Made by a program: the position numbers and the translations under genes. The notes beneath the pieces were generated by a model. That model was not told where the DNA came from. It was given only the letters and a program-made list of their open reading frames with translations, and ran no database searches. 17,222 nt of DNA from CAZRDB01 sp964598695 (GTDB lineage Bacteria; Armatimonadota; Zipacnadia; UBA1398), in the NCBI GenBank assembly GCA_964598695.1, contig CAZRDB010000111.1, positions 1 to 17,222 of the forward strand, read 5' to 3'. The stretch's first letter is position 1. The number at the start of each line of letters is the position of its first letter. Shown here piece after piece: positions 6,362 through 14,951 of the stretch.

Positions 6362-7630
6362 ATGCCGCGACCCATGACACTCACCGAGAAGCTGCTCGCG
6401 CGCGGCGCGGGCAGGGACGAGGTGGCGGCCGGCCAGTTCGTGAACGTCAAGCTCAGCCTGGTGATGGCGAATGACATCACCGCTCCCCTCGCGATCGAAG
6501 CGTTCGAGGCGAGCGGGGCCGAGCGGGTCTTCGACCGCGATCGGGTGGCACTGGTTCCGAGCCACTCGGCTCCGGCGCGAGACATCAAGTCGGCCGAGCT
6601 GATCCAGCGGATGCGCGAGTTCGCCCGCCGGCAGGAGATCACGCACTTCTTCGAGACCGGCCGAGGCGGCGTCGAGCACGTGATTCTGCCGGAGGAGGGG
6701 CTCGTCGTCCCGGGCGACGTCGTGCTGGGGGCCGACTCGCACACCTGCACCTATGGTGCGGTGGGCGCCTTCTCCACGGGCGTCGGCTCGACCGATCTCG
6801 GCTGCGCGATGGCGCTCGGCGAGACGTGGCTGCGCGTGCCGGAGACCATGCGCTTCGTCTTCCAGGGGACGCGTGGCCGGTATGTCACCGGCAAGGACCT
6901 GATCCTGTACACGATCGGGCAGATCGGCTGCGACGGCGCGCGCTACCGGGCGATGGAGTTCGCGGGCGAGGTCATCTCGGCGCTGCCGATGCACGATCGA
7001 CTGACGATGTGCAACATGGCGATCGAGGCCGGCGGCAAGAACGGCGTCGTCCCGCCCGACGCGATCACCCGGGCCTACGAGGCCGGGCGCGCGCAGCGGG
7101 AGCCGGTCTACCTCGAGCCCGACGCCGACGCGACCTACGTCTCGGTCCACGAGTGGGACATCAGCGCGATGGAGCCCCAGGTGGCCTTCCCCTCGAACCC
7201 GGAGAACGCCAAGCCGCTCTCCGAGGCGAAGGGGGTGGAGATCGACCAGGTCTTCATCGGCTCGTGCACCAACGGGCGGCTCGAGGATCTGCGGATCGCG
7301 GCCGAGGTCCTCCGGGGCCGGAAGGTCCATCCGCGGATCCGGACGATCGTCCTGCCCGGCTCCGACCGCGTGTACCGGGAGGCGCTGGCCGAGGGCCTGA
7401 TCGAGGTCTTCGTCGATGCCGGGGCTGCGGTCGGTCCCGCGACCTGCGGACCTTGCCTGGGCGGCCACATGGGCGTTCTGGGGCCGGGAGAGCGCTGCGC
7501 GGCGACGAGCAACCGCAACTTCATCGGCCGGATGGGCCACAAGAACAGCCAGGCCTATCTGGTCAACCCGTACGTCGCCGCCGCGGCGGCGGTGACCGGC
7601 GCGTTGTGCGGGCCGGACGATCTCGACTAG
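6362..7630 (+). CDS. leuC: 3-isopropylmalate dehydratase, large subunit
   Basis: Large, [4Fe-4S]-bearing subunit that with LeuD isomerises 2- to 3-isopropylmalate. The 422 residues put it in the shorter ~420-aa LeuC group (also called LeuC2, related to homoaconitase), not the ~465-aa enterobacterial type. Aconitase-family signatures include VVLGADSHTCTYGAVGAFSTG (120-140), the cluster Cys302 in IGSCTNGR, Cys362 and Cys365 in GPATCGPCLGGH, and TSNRNFIGRMG near the C-terminus. The start ATG at 6362 is preceded by GAGGGGGAG inside the end of leuA; a second in-frame ATG at 6374 is possible. leuD follows after 11 bases. The homoaconitase alternative is disfavoured by the adjacent leuA. Confidence 0.95.
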   Translation: MPRPMTLTEKLLARGAGRDEVAAGQFVNVKLSLVMANDITAPLAIEAFEASGAERVFDRDRVALVPSHSAPARDIKSAELIQRMREFARRQEITHFFETGRGGVEHVILPEEGLVVPGDVVLGADSHTCTYGAVGAFSTGVGSTDLGCAMALGETWLRVPETMRFVFQGTRGRYVTGKDLILYTIGQIGCDGARYRAMEFAGEVISALPMHDRLTMCNMAIEAGGKNGVVPPDAITRAYEAGRAQREPVYLEPDADATYVSVHEWDISAMEPQVAFPSNPENAKPLSEAKGVEIDQVFIGSCTNGRLEDLRIAAEVLRGRKVHPRIRTIVLPGSDRVYREALAEGLIEVFVDAGAAVGPATCGPCLGGHMGVLGPGERCAATSNRNFIGRMGHKNSQAYLVNPYVAAAAAVTGALCGPDDLD

Positions 7631-7641
7631 GGAGGCACGGC

Positions 7642-8124
7642 ATGGGACGCGCATACCTCGTGGGCGATCACGTCGACACCGACCTGATCATCCCCGCGTG
7701 TTACCTGAACACGATCGACCCGGCGGCCCTTGCGGCGCACTGCCTCGAGCCGGTCGATCCGGAGTTCCCGAAGGCCGTGGCGCCGGGCGACGTGTTGGTC
7801 GCGGGGGTCAACTTCGGCTGCGGCAGCTCGCGCGAGCACGCCCCGATCGCGATCAAGGGCTGCGGCATGGGCGCGGTGGTGGCGAAGAGCTTCGCGCGGA
7901 TCTTCTTCCGCAACGCGATCAACATCGGGTTGCCGATTCTCGAGTGCCCGGAGTTCGTGGAGATCACCGAGGCCGGCGACGCGGTGACGTTCGATCTCGC
8001 GCAGGGCACGGTGACCAACGTGACGAAGGGCCGCTCGTTCCAGGCCGAGCCGTTCCCCGGCTTCATGCTGGAGATCGTCAAGGCCGGCGGCTTGGTCGCC
8101 TACACGCGGGCCAAGCTGGCGTGA
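7642..8124 (+). CDS. leuD: 3-isopropylmalate dehydratase, small subunit
   Basis: Swivel-domain partner of LeuC. The 160 residues match the short LeuD type that pairs with ~420-aa LeuC. Motifs: VDTDLIIP (11-18), the substrate-loop sequence YLNT (21-24), and GCGSSREHAP (59-68), the conserved aconitase swivel signature. The YLxT loop is typical of isopropylmalate rather than homoaconitate enzymes. GGGAGG at 7630-7635, overlapping the leuC stop region, sits six bases before the ATG. The following Nudix gene starts 29 bases after the stop, or overlaps it by four if an alternative GTG is used. leuB, needed for the next step, is not in the window. Confidence 0.95.
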   Translation: MGRAYLVGDHVDTDLIIPACYLNTIDPAALAAHCLEPVDPEFPKAVAPGDVLVAGVNFGCGSSREHAPIAIKGCGMGAVVAKSFARIFFRNAINIGLPILECPEFVEITEAGDAVTFDLAQGTVTNVTKGRSFQAEPFPGFMLEIVKAGGLVAYTRAKLA

Positions 8125-8153
8125 GCGCCGTGCGAGGCGAGGAGGACACCGCC

Positions 8154-8621
8154 TTGCCCGAGGAGACGAGCACAACCTACAGCGTAGCAGGGGGCGTGGT
8201 CATCCAGGATGGCCGCGCCCTTCTGCTGGAGATCCGGAGTCGCGGCGAGTTCCGGCTGCCCAAGGGCCACGTGCGCCCCGGGGAGAGCCGGGAGCACGGC
8301 GCCCTCCGCGAGGTGATCGAGGAGACCGGCTACGCCCTGCCCGTAACCGTCGACTGTCTGGGCACGATCTGGAACCGGTTCGTGCTCGATGGACGTCTGG
8401 TCCACCGCCGGGAGACGTACTTCCTGATGGCCCTGGAGGGCCCGAAGCAGACGCGGCGCGACCCCGAGGATGCGGAGCAGTTCGACGTCCGCTGGGTTGA
8501 GCTGACCGAGGCGGTCGGGCTGCTGACCTACGAGAGCGAGAAGGAGTTCATGCGGCGAGCAATCGCGTACGTGCGGCTCGCGCCGGAACCGCGCGGAGAG
8601 GGGAGGGGAGTCGAGCCATGA
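8154..8621 (+). CDS. Nudix hydrolase (MutT/Ap4A hydrolase-like)
   Basis: A 155-residue cytosolic pyrophosphohydrolase expected to cleave a nucleoside-diphosphate-linked compound. A complete Nudix box, G-x5-E-x7-R-E-U-x-E-E-x-G-U, spans Gly38 to Tyr60 (GHVRPGE, then REVIEETGY). The preceding FRLPKGH and following WNRF and ETYFLM strands fit the Nudix fold. The TTG at 8154 is chosen because AGGAGG (8140-8145) lies eight bases upstream; an in-frame GTG at 8121, overlapping the leuD stop, lacks a good ribosome binding site. The stop overlaps the dnaB start as ATGA, so translation of dnaB is probably coupled. Substrate is unknown; diadenosine polyphosphates or oxidised nucleotides are family possibilities. 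Its link to leucine synthesis or to the helicase is not evident. Confidence 0.9.
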   Translation: MPEETSTTYSVAGGVVIQDGRALLLEIRSRGEFRLPKGHVRPGESREHGALREVIEETGYALPVTVDCLGTIWNRFVLDGRLVHRRETYFLMALEGPKQTRRDPEDAEQFDVRWVELTEAVGLLTYESEKEFMRRAIAYVRLAPEPRGEGRGVEP

Positions 8622-10078
8622 GCGCCGGTGCACAGGGCCGCGAGGTCGAACGCATCCCTCCCCACAGTCTCGAGGCCGAGCAGTCGATCCTCGGCGCGAT
8701 GCTGCTCGACCGCGAGGCCGTCGCTGTCGGATGCGAGGTCCTGCAGCCGGGCGACTTCTACCGTGACGCCCACGGCGCCCTCTTCGACGCGATGCGCGGG
8801 CTGTTCCAGCGGCTCGAGCCGATCGATCTGGTGACGATCTCGGCCGAGTTGATGCGCCAAGGCGCCTACGACCGCGTCGGCGGCGGCGAGTACCTCGCGA
8901 CGCTCGCGGCCTCGGTCCCGACGGCGCGCAACGCGCAGCACTACGCCGAGATCGTCCGCGACACCTCGCATCTGCGGCGTCTTCTGAGCGCGGCGACGCG
9001 GATCGCCAACCTCGCCTACGAGGCCCGCGACGATGCGCGCACCGTGCTGGACCGTGCCGAGTCGGAGCTGCTGTCGGTCACGCAGCTCCGCATCGCCGGC
9101 GAGCTGGTCGCCGTGCGCGATCTGCTCTACGGCGTACAGAAGGAGATGGAGGCCCGCCAGACCCACCGCGGCACGACGGGGCTGCGGACCGGCCTCAAGG
9201 CGCTCGACGATGTCATCATCGGCCTGCAGCCCGGCGATCTGGTGATCCTGGCGGCCCGCCCCTCGATGGGCAAGACCTCGCTGGCGATGAACATCGCGAC
9301 CCACATCGCCGTCCACACGCGGCTGCCGGAGCGCGACAACCCGGACCAGCTCACCCGCCAGCCGGTCGTCGCCGTCTTCTCGCTCGAGATGTCCAAGGAG
9401 TCGCTGGTGGAGTCGATGCTCTGCGCCGAGGCGCACGTCGACGCCAACCGGGTGCGCAAGGGCAACTTCCCGCGCGAGCTGTGGGAGCGGATCGGGTTCG
9501 CCTCGGGCAACCTGTACGATGCCCAGCTCCAGATCGACGACACCCCCGGCCTGTCGCCGCTCGAGATGCGCGCCAAGGCCCGGCGGCTCCATGCGACCCG
9601 GGGGCTCGATGCGGTCTTCGTCGACTACCTGCAGCGGATGACGCCCCACCGCAACTACGACAGCGAGAACCTCGCGGTGGGCGCGATGGCGCGCGAGATG
9701 AAGACCCTCGCCCGCGAACTCAGTGTGCCGGTCGTCTGCCTCTCGCAGCTCTCGCGCCGGGTCGAGCAGCGCACGACCAACCCGGACGAGATGCGGCCGA
9801 TGCTCAGCGACCTGCTCGCCAGCGGCATGATCGAGGCCGAGGCCGATGTCATCGCCTTCCTCTACCGGCCCGAGTACTACCGGCAGCTCGCCCGCAAGGA
9901 CAAGGGCGACGAGGAGGAGGCGCCGCAGGCGCGGAGCGACGTCGAGGGAGCCGCCGAGGAGGCGGAGATCATCATCGGCAAGCACCGCAACGGCCCGACG
10001 GGAACGGCGCGGGTCGCGTTCCGGCGCCACTTTCGACGGTTCGAGGACTGGGCGCCCTCGCAGTACCGCGGCGACTAG
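8618..10078 (+). CDS. dnaB: Replicative DNA helicase DnaB
   Basis: Hexameric 5'-3' helicase of the chromosomal replication fork. The 486 residues contain the N-terminal primase-interacting domain (about 12-115, IPPHSLEAEQSILGAML) and a RecA-like C-terminal domain. Walker A is ARPSMGKTS (213-221), Walker B is DAVFVDYLQ (331-339), the LSQLSRRVEQR motif follows at 375-385, and the Arg-finger segment is IIIGKHRNGPTGTARVAF (451-468). The usual DLRESGxIEQDAD segment reads DLLASGMIEAEAD (398-410), still recognisable. An acidic low-complexity linker (425-450) sits at a site that varies in the family. It appears chromosomal, not phage, since all neighbours are housekeeping genes. The start is the ATG within the ATGA overlap with the Nudix stop. 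dnaB often lies beside rplI; here it is embedded between leu and pur genes. Confidence 0.97.
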   Translation: MSAGAQGREVERIPPHSLEAEQSILGAMLLDREAVAVGCEVLQPGDFYRDAHGALFDAMRGLFQRLEPIDLVTISAELMRQGAYDRVGGGEYLATLAASVPTARNAQHYAEIVRDTSHLRRLLSAATRIANLAYEARDDARTVLDRAESELLSVTQLRIAGELVAVRDLLYGVQKEMEARQTHRGTTGLRTGLKALDDVIIGLQPGDLVILAARPSMGKTSLAMNIATHIAVHTRLPERDNPDQLTRQPVVAVFSLEMSKESLVESMLCAEAHVDANRVRKGNFPRELWERIGFASGNLYDAQLQIDDTPGLSPLEMRAKARRLHATRGLDAVFVDYLQRMTPHRNYDSENLAVGAMAREMKTLARELSVPVVCLSQLSRRVEQRTTNPDEMRPMLSDLLASGMIEAEADVIAFLYRPEYYRQLARKDKGDEEEAPQARSDVEGAAEEAEIIIGKHRNGPTGTARVAFRRHFRRFEDWAPSQYRGD

Positions 10079-10087
10079 GAGGCCACC

Positions 10088-10540
10088 GTGCGCGGGATCG
10101 CCAAGCTGCTGAACGTCGTCTCCCAGGATTGGGGCGTCGCCCTCTGGGCGATCGTCGGCCTCTGCTTCGTCCTCGCGCAGCTCTTCGTGCTCCGCAAGCG
10201 CTACCTCTACATCGGCCTCCTGGGCGTCGGTTGCCTCGCGACCGCGGTGCGACGCGCTCTGGGCGACGACCCCGCCGGGTGGTGGCCGCTGGTGGTACAG
10301 GTGCTCGGCTTCGGCAACGGGGCCGTCCTGATGGTGATGCACTCGCGCGACAACTACGTGCGAACCCGGCGCGAGCTGGAGGCGCAGCGGGCGCGGCTCC
10401 TGCGGGAGATGCAGGAGCTGGTCGACCGGGCCGGGCAGCCGGGAGCCACCGACGAGGGAGCGCCCCCCGCGGAGTCGTCCGCGAGCGGCGCGACCGACGA
10501 CGCCGGGGCCCCGCGATCCGAGGGAGAGGATTCGAGATGA
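10088..10540 (+). CDS. Small three-TM membrane protein with cytoplasmic coiled coil; function unknown
   Basis: A 150-residue protein of no family I recognise. Three hydrophobic segments are visible at about 15-35, 40-57 and 65-84. A charged helix rich in Arg, Glu, Leu and Gln (about 87-116, RTRRELEAQRARLLREMQEL) is probably a coiled coil. The last 34 residues are Ala/Gly/Ser/Glu-rich and likely disordered. No catalytic motif is seen. GTG 10088 follows AGGAGG (10077-10082) by five bases, and that site overlaps the dnaB stop. The stop overlaps the purD start as ATGA, implying translational coupling. Expected topology places the coiled coil on one side of the inner membrane; which side is uncertain. 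The strong starts, coupling and typical codon usage support a real gene. An adaptor role is only speculation. Confidence 0.85.
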   Translation: MRGIAKLLNVVSQDWGVALWAIVGLCFVLAQLFVLRKRYLYIGLLGVGCLATAVRRALGDDPAGWWPLVVQVLGFGNGAVLMVMHSRDNYVRTRRELEAQRARLLREMQELVDRAGQPGATDEGAPPAESSASGATDDAGAPRSEGEDSR

Positions 10541-11805
10541 GGGTACTCATCGTGGGCGGAGGCGGCCGCGAGCACGCGCTCGCGTGGCGGATCGCGCGCG
10601 ACGGCGACCACAAGTTGTTCTCCGCGCCCGGCAACGCCGGTCTCGCGGAGCTGGGCGAGGTGGTCCCGATCGAGGGCACGCAGGTCACCGAGCTGGCCGA
10701 CTTCGCGGCGGAGCACCGGATCGACTACACGATCGTCGGTCCCGAAGCGCCGCTCGTGGCGGGCCTGGTCGACGAGTTCGTCGGCCGTGGCCTCTCGATC
10801 TCGGGCCCGAAGCGCGGCGCCGCGCGCATCGAGGGCAGCAAGGTGTTCGCGAAGAACCTGATGCGCCGGCACCGGATCCCGACGGCCGAGTTCGAGGTCT
10901 TCGACGACCCGCAGGCCGCGCGCCGGTACGTCGAGGCCCAGGGCGGCCCGATCGTCGTCAAGGCCGATGGCCTCGCGGCGGGCAAGGGCGTCGTGGTCTC
11001 CCGCGACACCCGCGAGGCGCTGCAGGCGATCGAGGACATCATGGAGGCCCGGGTCTACGGCGATGCCGGCAGCCGCGTGGTTGTCGAGCAGTGCCTCGTC
11101 GGCCAGGAGATCTCCGTGCTGGTCTTCACCGATGGCGAGGTGGTCGTGCCGCTGGTACCGGCTCGCGACCACAAGCCGGCCTACGACGGCGACCGGGGCC
11201 CGAACACGGGCGGCATGGGCTGCTTCAGCCCCGTCCCCCTGGTCGACGAGGGCGTGCTCGCCGAGGCGCTGGAGCGCGCCGCGCGGCCCACGGTCGCCGG
11301 GCTGCGCTCCGAGGGGATCCGCTACCGGGGCGTGCTGTACATCGGCATGATCCTCACGAGCGAGGGCCTGAAGGTGCTCGAGTACAACGCGCGCTTCGGC
11401 GATCCGGAGACCCAGGTCCAGATGCCGCGGCTCGATACGCCGCTCATCGAGATCCTCCAGGCATGCTCGGAGGGTCGGCTGCACGAGTTGCCCGTATACT
11501 GGAGGAACAACGCCGCCGTCGCGGTGGTCCTCGCAGCCGAGGGCTACCCCGGCGGCTACGAGAAGGGCAAGCCCATCCGCGGCCTCGAGGAGGCCGGCGC
11601 GGACGAGGACACCGTGGTGTTCCATGCGGGCACGGCGCTCCGCGATGGCGAGGTTGTGACCACCGGAGGCCGCGTGCTCGCGGTGACCGGCGTGGGCGAC
11701 GATCTGGCGCAGGCCCGGGCGCGTGCTTACGCCGGCGTCGCCCGGATCGAGTTCGACGGGGCCTGGTACCGGACGGATATCGCGGGGAGCGTGGCCGGCG
11801 CGTAG
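10537..11805 (+). CDS. purD: Phosphoribosylamine-glycine ligase (GAR synthetase)
   Basis: ATP-grasp enzyme joining phosphoribosylamine to glycine, step 2 of de novo purine synthesis. The 422 residues equal the usual bacterial length. Motifs: GGGGREHAL (7-15) in the N domain, VGPEAPL (67-73), the ATP-grasp stretch VKADGLAAGKGVVV (141-154), GPNTGGMG (221-228) and the metal-binding EYNARFGDPETQ (282-293). The C-terminal domain ends at a normal point. The ATG at 10537 lies in an ATGA overlap with the preceding membrane-protein gene and is preceded by GAGGGAGAGG; the frame is open upstream only as a shadow of dnaB. purE begins 40 bases downstream. No fusion with purM or purN, which occurs in some eukaryotes. 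Confidence 0.98.
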   Translation: MRVLIVGGGGREHALAWRIARDGDHKLFSAPGNAGLAELGEVVPIEGTQVTELADFAAEHRIDYTIVGPEAPLVAGLVDEFVGRGLSISGPKRGAARIEGSKVFAKNLMRRHRIPTAEFEVFDDPQAARRYVEAQGGPIVVKADGLAAGKGVVVSRDTREALQAIEDIMEARVYGDAGSRVVVEQCLVGQEISVLVFTDGEVVVPLVPARDHKPAYDGDRGPNTGGMGCFSPVPLVDEGVLAEALERAARPTVAGLRSEGIRYRGVLYIGMILTSEGLKVLEYNARFGDPETQVQMPRLDTPLIEILQACSEGRLHELPVYWRNNAAVAVVLAAEGYPGGYEKGKPIRGLEEAGADEDTVVFHAGTALRDGEVVTTGGRVLAVTGVGDDLAQARARAYAGVARIEFDGAWYRTDIAGSVAGA

Positions 11806-11845
11806 CGGCCGCGGGCCCCGCACCGATGTGAGGAGACCGAGAGCG

Positions 11846-12352
<507 letters not shown>

Positions 12353-12421
12353 CCACGGCCACTCACCTCGCCCTCTGGGCGTGCACGCATCCTCCGGACC
12401 GACGGGGAGGACAGCTCGCTG

Positions 12422-13885
12422 ATGCGCCCGCTCGGCAGTGACGAAGGTCCCCATGAGGCCTGCGGCATCGTCGGCATCTGCCGACGGCCGTCCACGGCGC
12501 CCGCGCCCGATTCCGGGGTTGCCCGCACCTGCTTCTTCTCCCTCTTCACCCTGCAGCACCGCGGCCAGGAGTCCGCGGGGATCTGCGTGGGCGACGGTCG
12601 GTCGCTCCGGTGCCACAGGGCGCTCGGATTGGTCTCCCAGGTCTTCACCGAGGAGCACATCCAGGGCCTGACCGGCCACCTCGGCATCGGCCACGTGCGC
12701 TACTCGACCACCGGCGCCAACGTGATGCGCAACTCCCAGCCCATCGAGGGCGTCTTCCGCGGCCAGCCCTTCGCGCTGGGCCACAACGGCAACCTCATCA
12801 ACACCGTGGAGCTGCGCCACGAGCTGGAGGCGCAGGGGGTCGAGTTCGGCACATCGGTCGACAGCGAGGTCATCGTCCGGCTGATCGAGTCGACCGAGGC
12901 GCCCGACCTCGAGTCGGCCTGCTACGCAGCGCTGCCCCGTCTGCGCGGCGCCTACTGCCTGGTGATCGGCAGCCCCGACCGCGTGATCGTCGCCCGCGAC
13001 CCATGGGGGATCCGCCCCATGAGCGTCGCGCAGTTCGACGACGGCGACGGCTTCATCGCGGCCTCGGAGACCTGCGTCTACCCGACTGTCGGCGCGGGCT
13101 TCGTGCGCGAGCTGGAGCCGGGCGAGGTGCTCGTACTCACCCCGGAGGGCATTCGGGAGCGGCAGGCCGTCGAGCGGCAGTCGAACGCGATCTGCGTCTT
13201 CGAGTTCATCTACTTCGCCCGGCCCGACAGCCACGTCTACGGCCGCCACCTTTGGGGGGTGCGCCGCAGCATGGGACATCTGCTGGCCAAGGAGCACCCG
13301 ATTGAGGCCGATATCGTGATCCCGGTGCCCGACACCGCGATCCCGGGCGCGATCGGCTACGCCGAGGCCAGCCGGATTCCCTTCACCGAGGGCCTCATCA
13401 AGAACCGCTACATCCAGCGCACCTTCATCCAGCCCGAGCAGCGCATGCGCACCCTCGGTGTGCGGATGAAGCTCGCGCCGCTGCGCGAGAACCTCGTCGG
13501 CAAGCGCGTGGTCGTCGTCGACGACTCGATCGTGCGCGGCACGACGACCACCCAGCTCGTGCGCCTGCTGCGCAACGCCGGCGCCGCCCAGGTCCACGTC
13601 CGGATCACCTCGCCCCCGATCCGCTATCCGTGCTTCTACGGGATCGACATGGCCAGTCAGCAGGAGCTGATCGGCCACCGCATGAGCGTGCCGGAGATCC
13701 GCGACTACCTCGGCGCCGACTCGCTCGGCTACCTGTCGCTCTCGAACACCGTGCGGGCGACGGGGTGCGGCAAGTCGAGCTTCTGCCGGGCCTGTTTCGA
13801 CGGAAAGTATCCGTGCCCGCTGCCGCACGACGTGCGGCTCGAGAAGCACGTGCTCGAGTGCGATGGGAAGGACGAGGACGTATGA
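12422..13885 (+). CDS. purF: Amidophosphoribosyltransferase (Fe-S type)
   Basis: Committed step of purine synthesis: transfers glutamine nitrogen to PRPP. The 487 residues contain a 13-residue propeptide before the catalytic Cys14 (HEACGIVGI), a class II glutamine amidotransferase domain with HVRYSTTG (91-98) and GHNGN (120-124), and a phosphoribosyltransferase domain with the PRPP loop VVVVDDSIVRGTT (363-375). Cys258, Cys404, Cys455 and Cys458 match the four [4Fe-4S] ligands of the Bacillus-type enzyme, so oxygen-sensitive cluster and propeptide processing are expected. The enzyme is usually inhibited by AMP and GMP. GGGGAGG lies 11 bases before the ATG. A 69-base gap after purE holds only a small hairpin (CGCCC/GGGCG, 12369-12381). 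The stop overlaps the purM start as ATGA. Confidence 0.97.
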   Translation: MRPLGSDEGPHEACGIVGICRRPSTAPAPDSGVARTCFFSLFTLQHRGQESAGICVGDGRSLRCHRALGLVSQVFTEEHIQGLTGHLGIGHVRYSTTGANVMRNSQPIEGVFRGQPFALGHNGNLINTVELRHELEAQGVEFGTSVDSEVIVRLIESTEAPDLESACYAALPRLRGAYCLVIGSPDRVIVARDPWGIRPMSVAQFDDGDGFIAASETCVYPTVGAGFVRELEPGEVLVLTPEGIRERQAVERQSNAICVFEFIYFARPDSHVYGRHLWGVRRSMGHLLAKEHPIEADIVIPVPDTAIPGAIGYAEASRIPFTEGLIKNRYIQRTFIQPEQRMRTLGVRMKLAPLRENLVGKRVVVVDDSIVRGTTTTQLVRLLRNAGAAQVHVRITSPPIRYPCFYGIDMASQQELIGHRMSVPEIRDYLGADSLGYLSLSNTVRATGCGKSSFCRACFDGKYPCPLPHDVRLEKHVLECDGKDEDV

Positions 13886-14943
13886 CGGAGCCGGGAGCCA
13901 ACACCCCGCTCACCTATGCCGCCGCGGGGGTCGACATCGAAGCCGGCGACGAGGCGGTACAGCGGAGAAGCCATATGGTCCCGCGCACCCACGGGCCGGA
14001 GGTGCTGGGCGGCATCGGCTCCTTCGGGGGGCTGTACTCGATCGCCGCCGCGGTGGGGATGGCCGACCCGGTTCTCGTCTCGGGCACCGACGGCGTGGGC
14101 ACCAAGCTCCGGGTCGCCTTCCTCGCCGGGAAGCACGACACCGTTGGCATCGACTGTGTCGCCATGTCGGTCAACGACATCCTGTGCCAGGGCGCCCGAC
14201 CGCTGTTCTTCCTCGACTACATCGGCACAAGCCGCCTCGCGCCGGGGCTGATGGAGCAGATCGTGCGCGGCGTGGCGGCCGGCTGCGAGCAGGCGGGCTG
14301 CGCCCTGGTGGGCGGCGAGATGGCCGAGCTGCCGAGCATCTACGCGCCCGATGAGTACGACCTGGTCGGCTTCGCGGTCGGTCTGGTCGACCGGGCGCGG
14401 ATGCTGGACGCGACGGCGGCCCGCCCGGGCGATGCGCTGATCGGCCTGCTCTCCTCGGGGCTCCACTCGAACGGCTACAGCCTGGCGCGCAAGGTCGTCT
14501 TCGAGGTGGCCGGTCTCTCGACCGGTGATCCCTTCCCGGGCACGGAGCGGACGGTCGCCGAAGTGCTCCTCGAGCCCACGCGGATCTACGTCCGACCGGT
14601 GCTCGACCTCCTCGCGCAGTGTGAGGTCCACGGGCTCGCGCACATCACGGGCGGGGGGCTTCCCGGCAACGTCAACCGCGCCTTGCCCGCCGGCGCCGAG
14701 GCCGTCATCGACCGCTCGACCTGGGAGCCGCCCGCGGTCTTCCGATTCCTGATGGAGCGGGGCCCCGTGGCGCCCGAGGAGATGTTCCGCACCTTCAACA
14801 TGGGGATTGGCATGGTCGCGGTGGTGCCGGCGAGCCAGGCCGACGAGGCGCTGGCGCTGCTCGCGGAGCGGCAGGTCGCGGCGGTACGGATCGGCGAGAT
14901 CCGCGCGGGCAGCGGGCCGGCCCGCGTGACCATCGAAGGGTAG
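13882..14943 (+). CDS. purM: Phosphoribosylformylglycinamidine cyclo-ligase (AIR synthetase)
   Basis: ATP-dependent ring closure of FGAM to AIR, step 5 of purine synthesis. The 353 residues match the family. Visible features are TYAAAGVDIEAGDEAV at the start, GTDGVGTK (68-75) of the nucleotide site, AMSVNDI (94-100), VGGEMAELP (143-151) and SGLHSNGYSL. The C-terminus ends in the usual MGIGMVAVV strand region and a short tail. The ATG at 13882 overlaps the purF stop (ATGA), which suggests translational coupling; no other start would keep the N-terminal motif. purN follows eight bases after the stop. Confidence 0.97.
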   Translation: MTEPGANTPLTYAAAGVDIEAGDEAVQRRSHMVPRTHGPEVLGGIGSFGGLYSIAAAVGMADPVLVSGTDGVGTKLRVAFLAGKHDTVGIDCVAMSVNDILCQGARPLFFLDYIGTSRLAPGLMEQIVRGVAAGCEQAGCALVGGEMAELPSIYAPDEYDLVGFAVGLVDRARMLDATAARPGDALIGLLSSGLHSNGYSLARKVVFEVAGLSTGDPFPGTERTVAEVLLEPTRIYVRPVLDLLAQCEVHGLAHITGGGLPGNVNRALPAGAEAVIDRSTWEPPAVFRFLMERGPVAPEEMFRTFNMGIGMVAVVPASQADEALALLAERQVAAVRIGEIRAGSGPARVTIEG

Positions 14944-14951
14944 GGGATCCT

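Noticed and set aside
4697..7654. 985-codon minus-strand open frame opposite leuA and leuC
   Set aside because: Both plus-strand genes have complete motifs; the antisense frame reads as Arg/Asp/Leu-rich noise.
8528..10342. 604-codon minus-strand open frame opposite dnaB
   Set aside because: DnaB is unmistakable on the plus strand and the antisense frame has no recognisable domain.
12353..12421. Internal promoter or purine riboswitch before purF
   Set aside because: The 69-base gap has only a 5-bp hairpin and no recognisable -10 box or purine aptamer.
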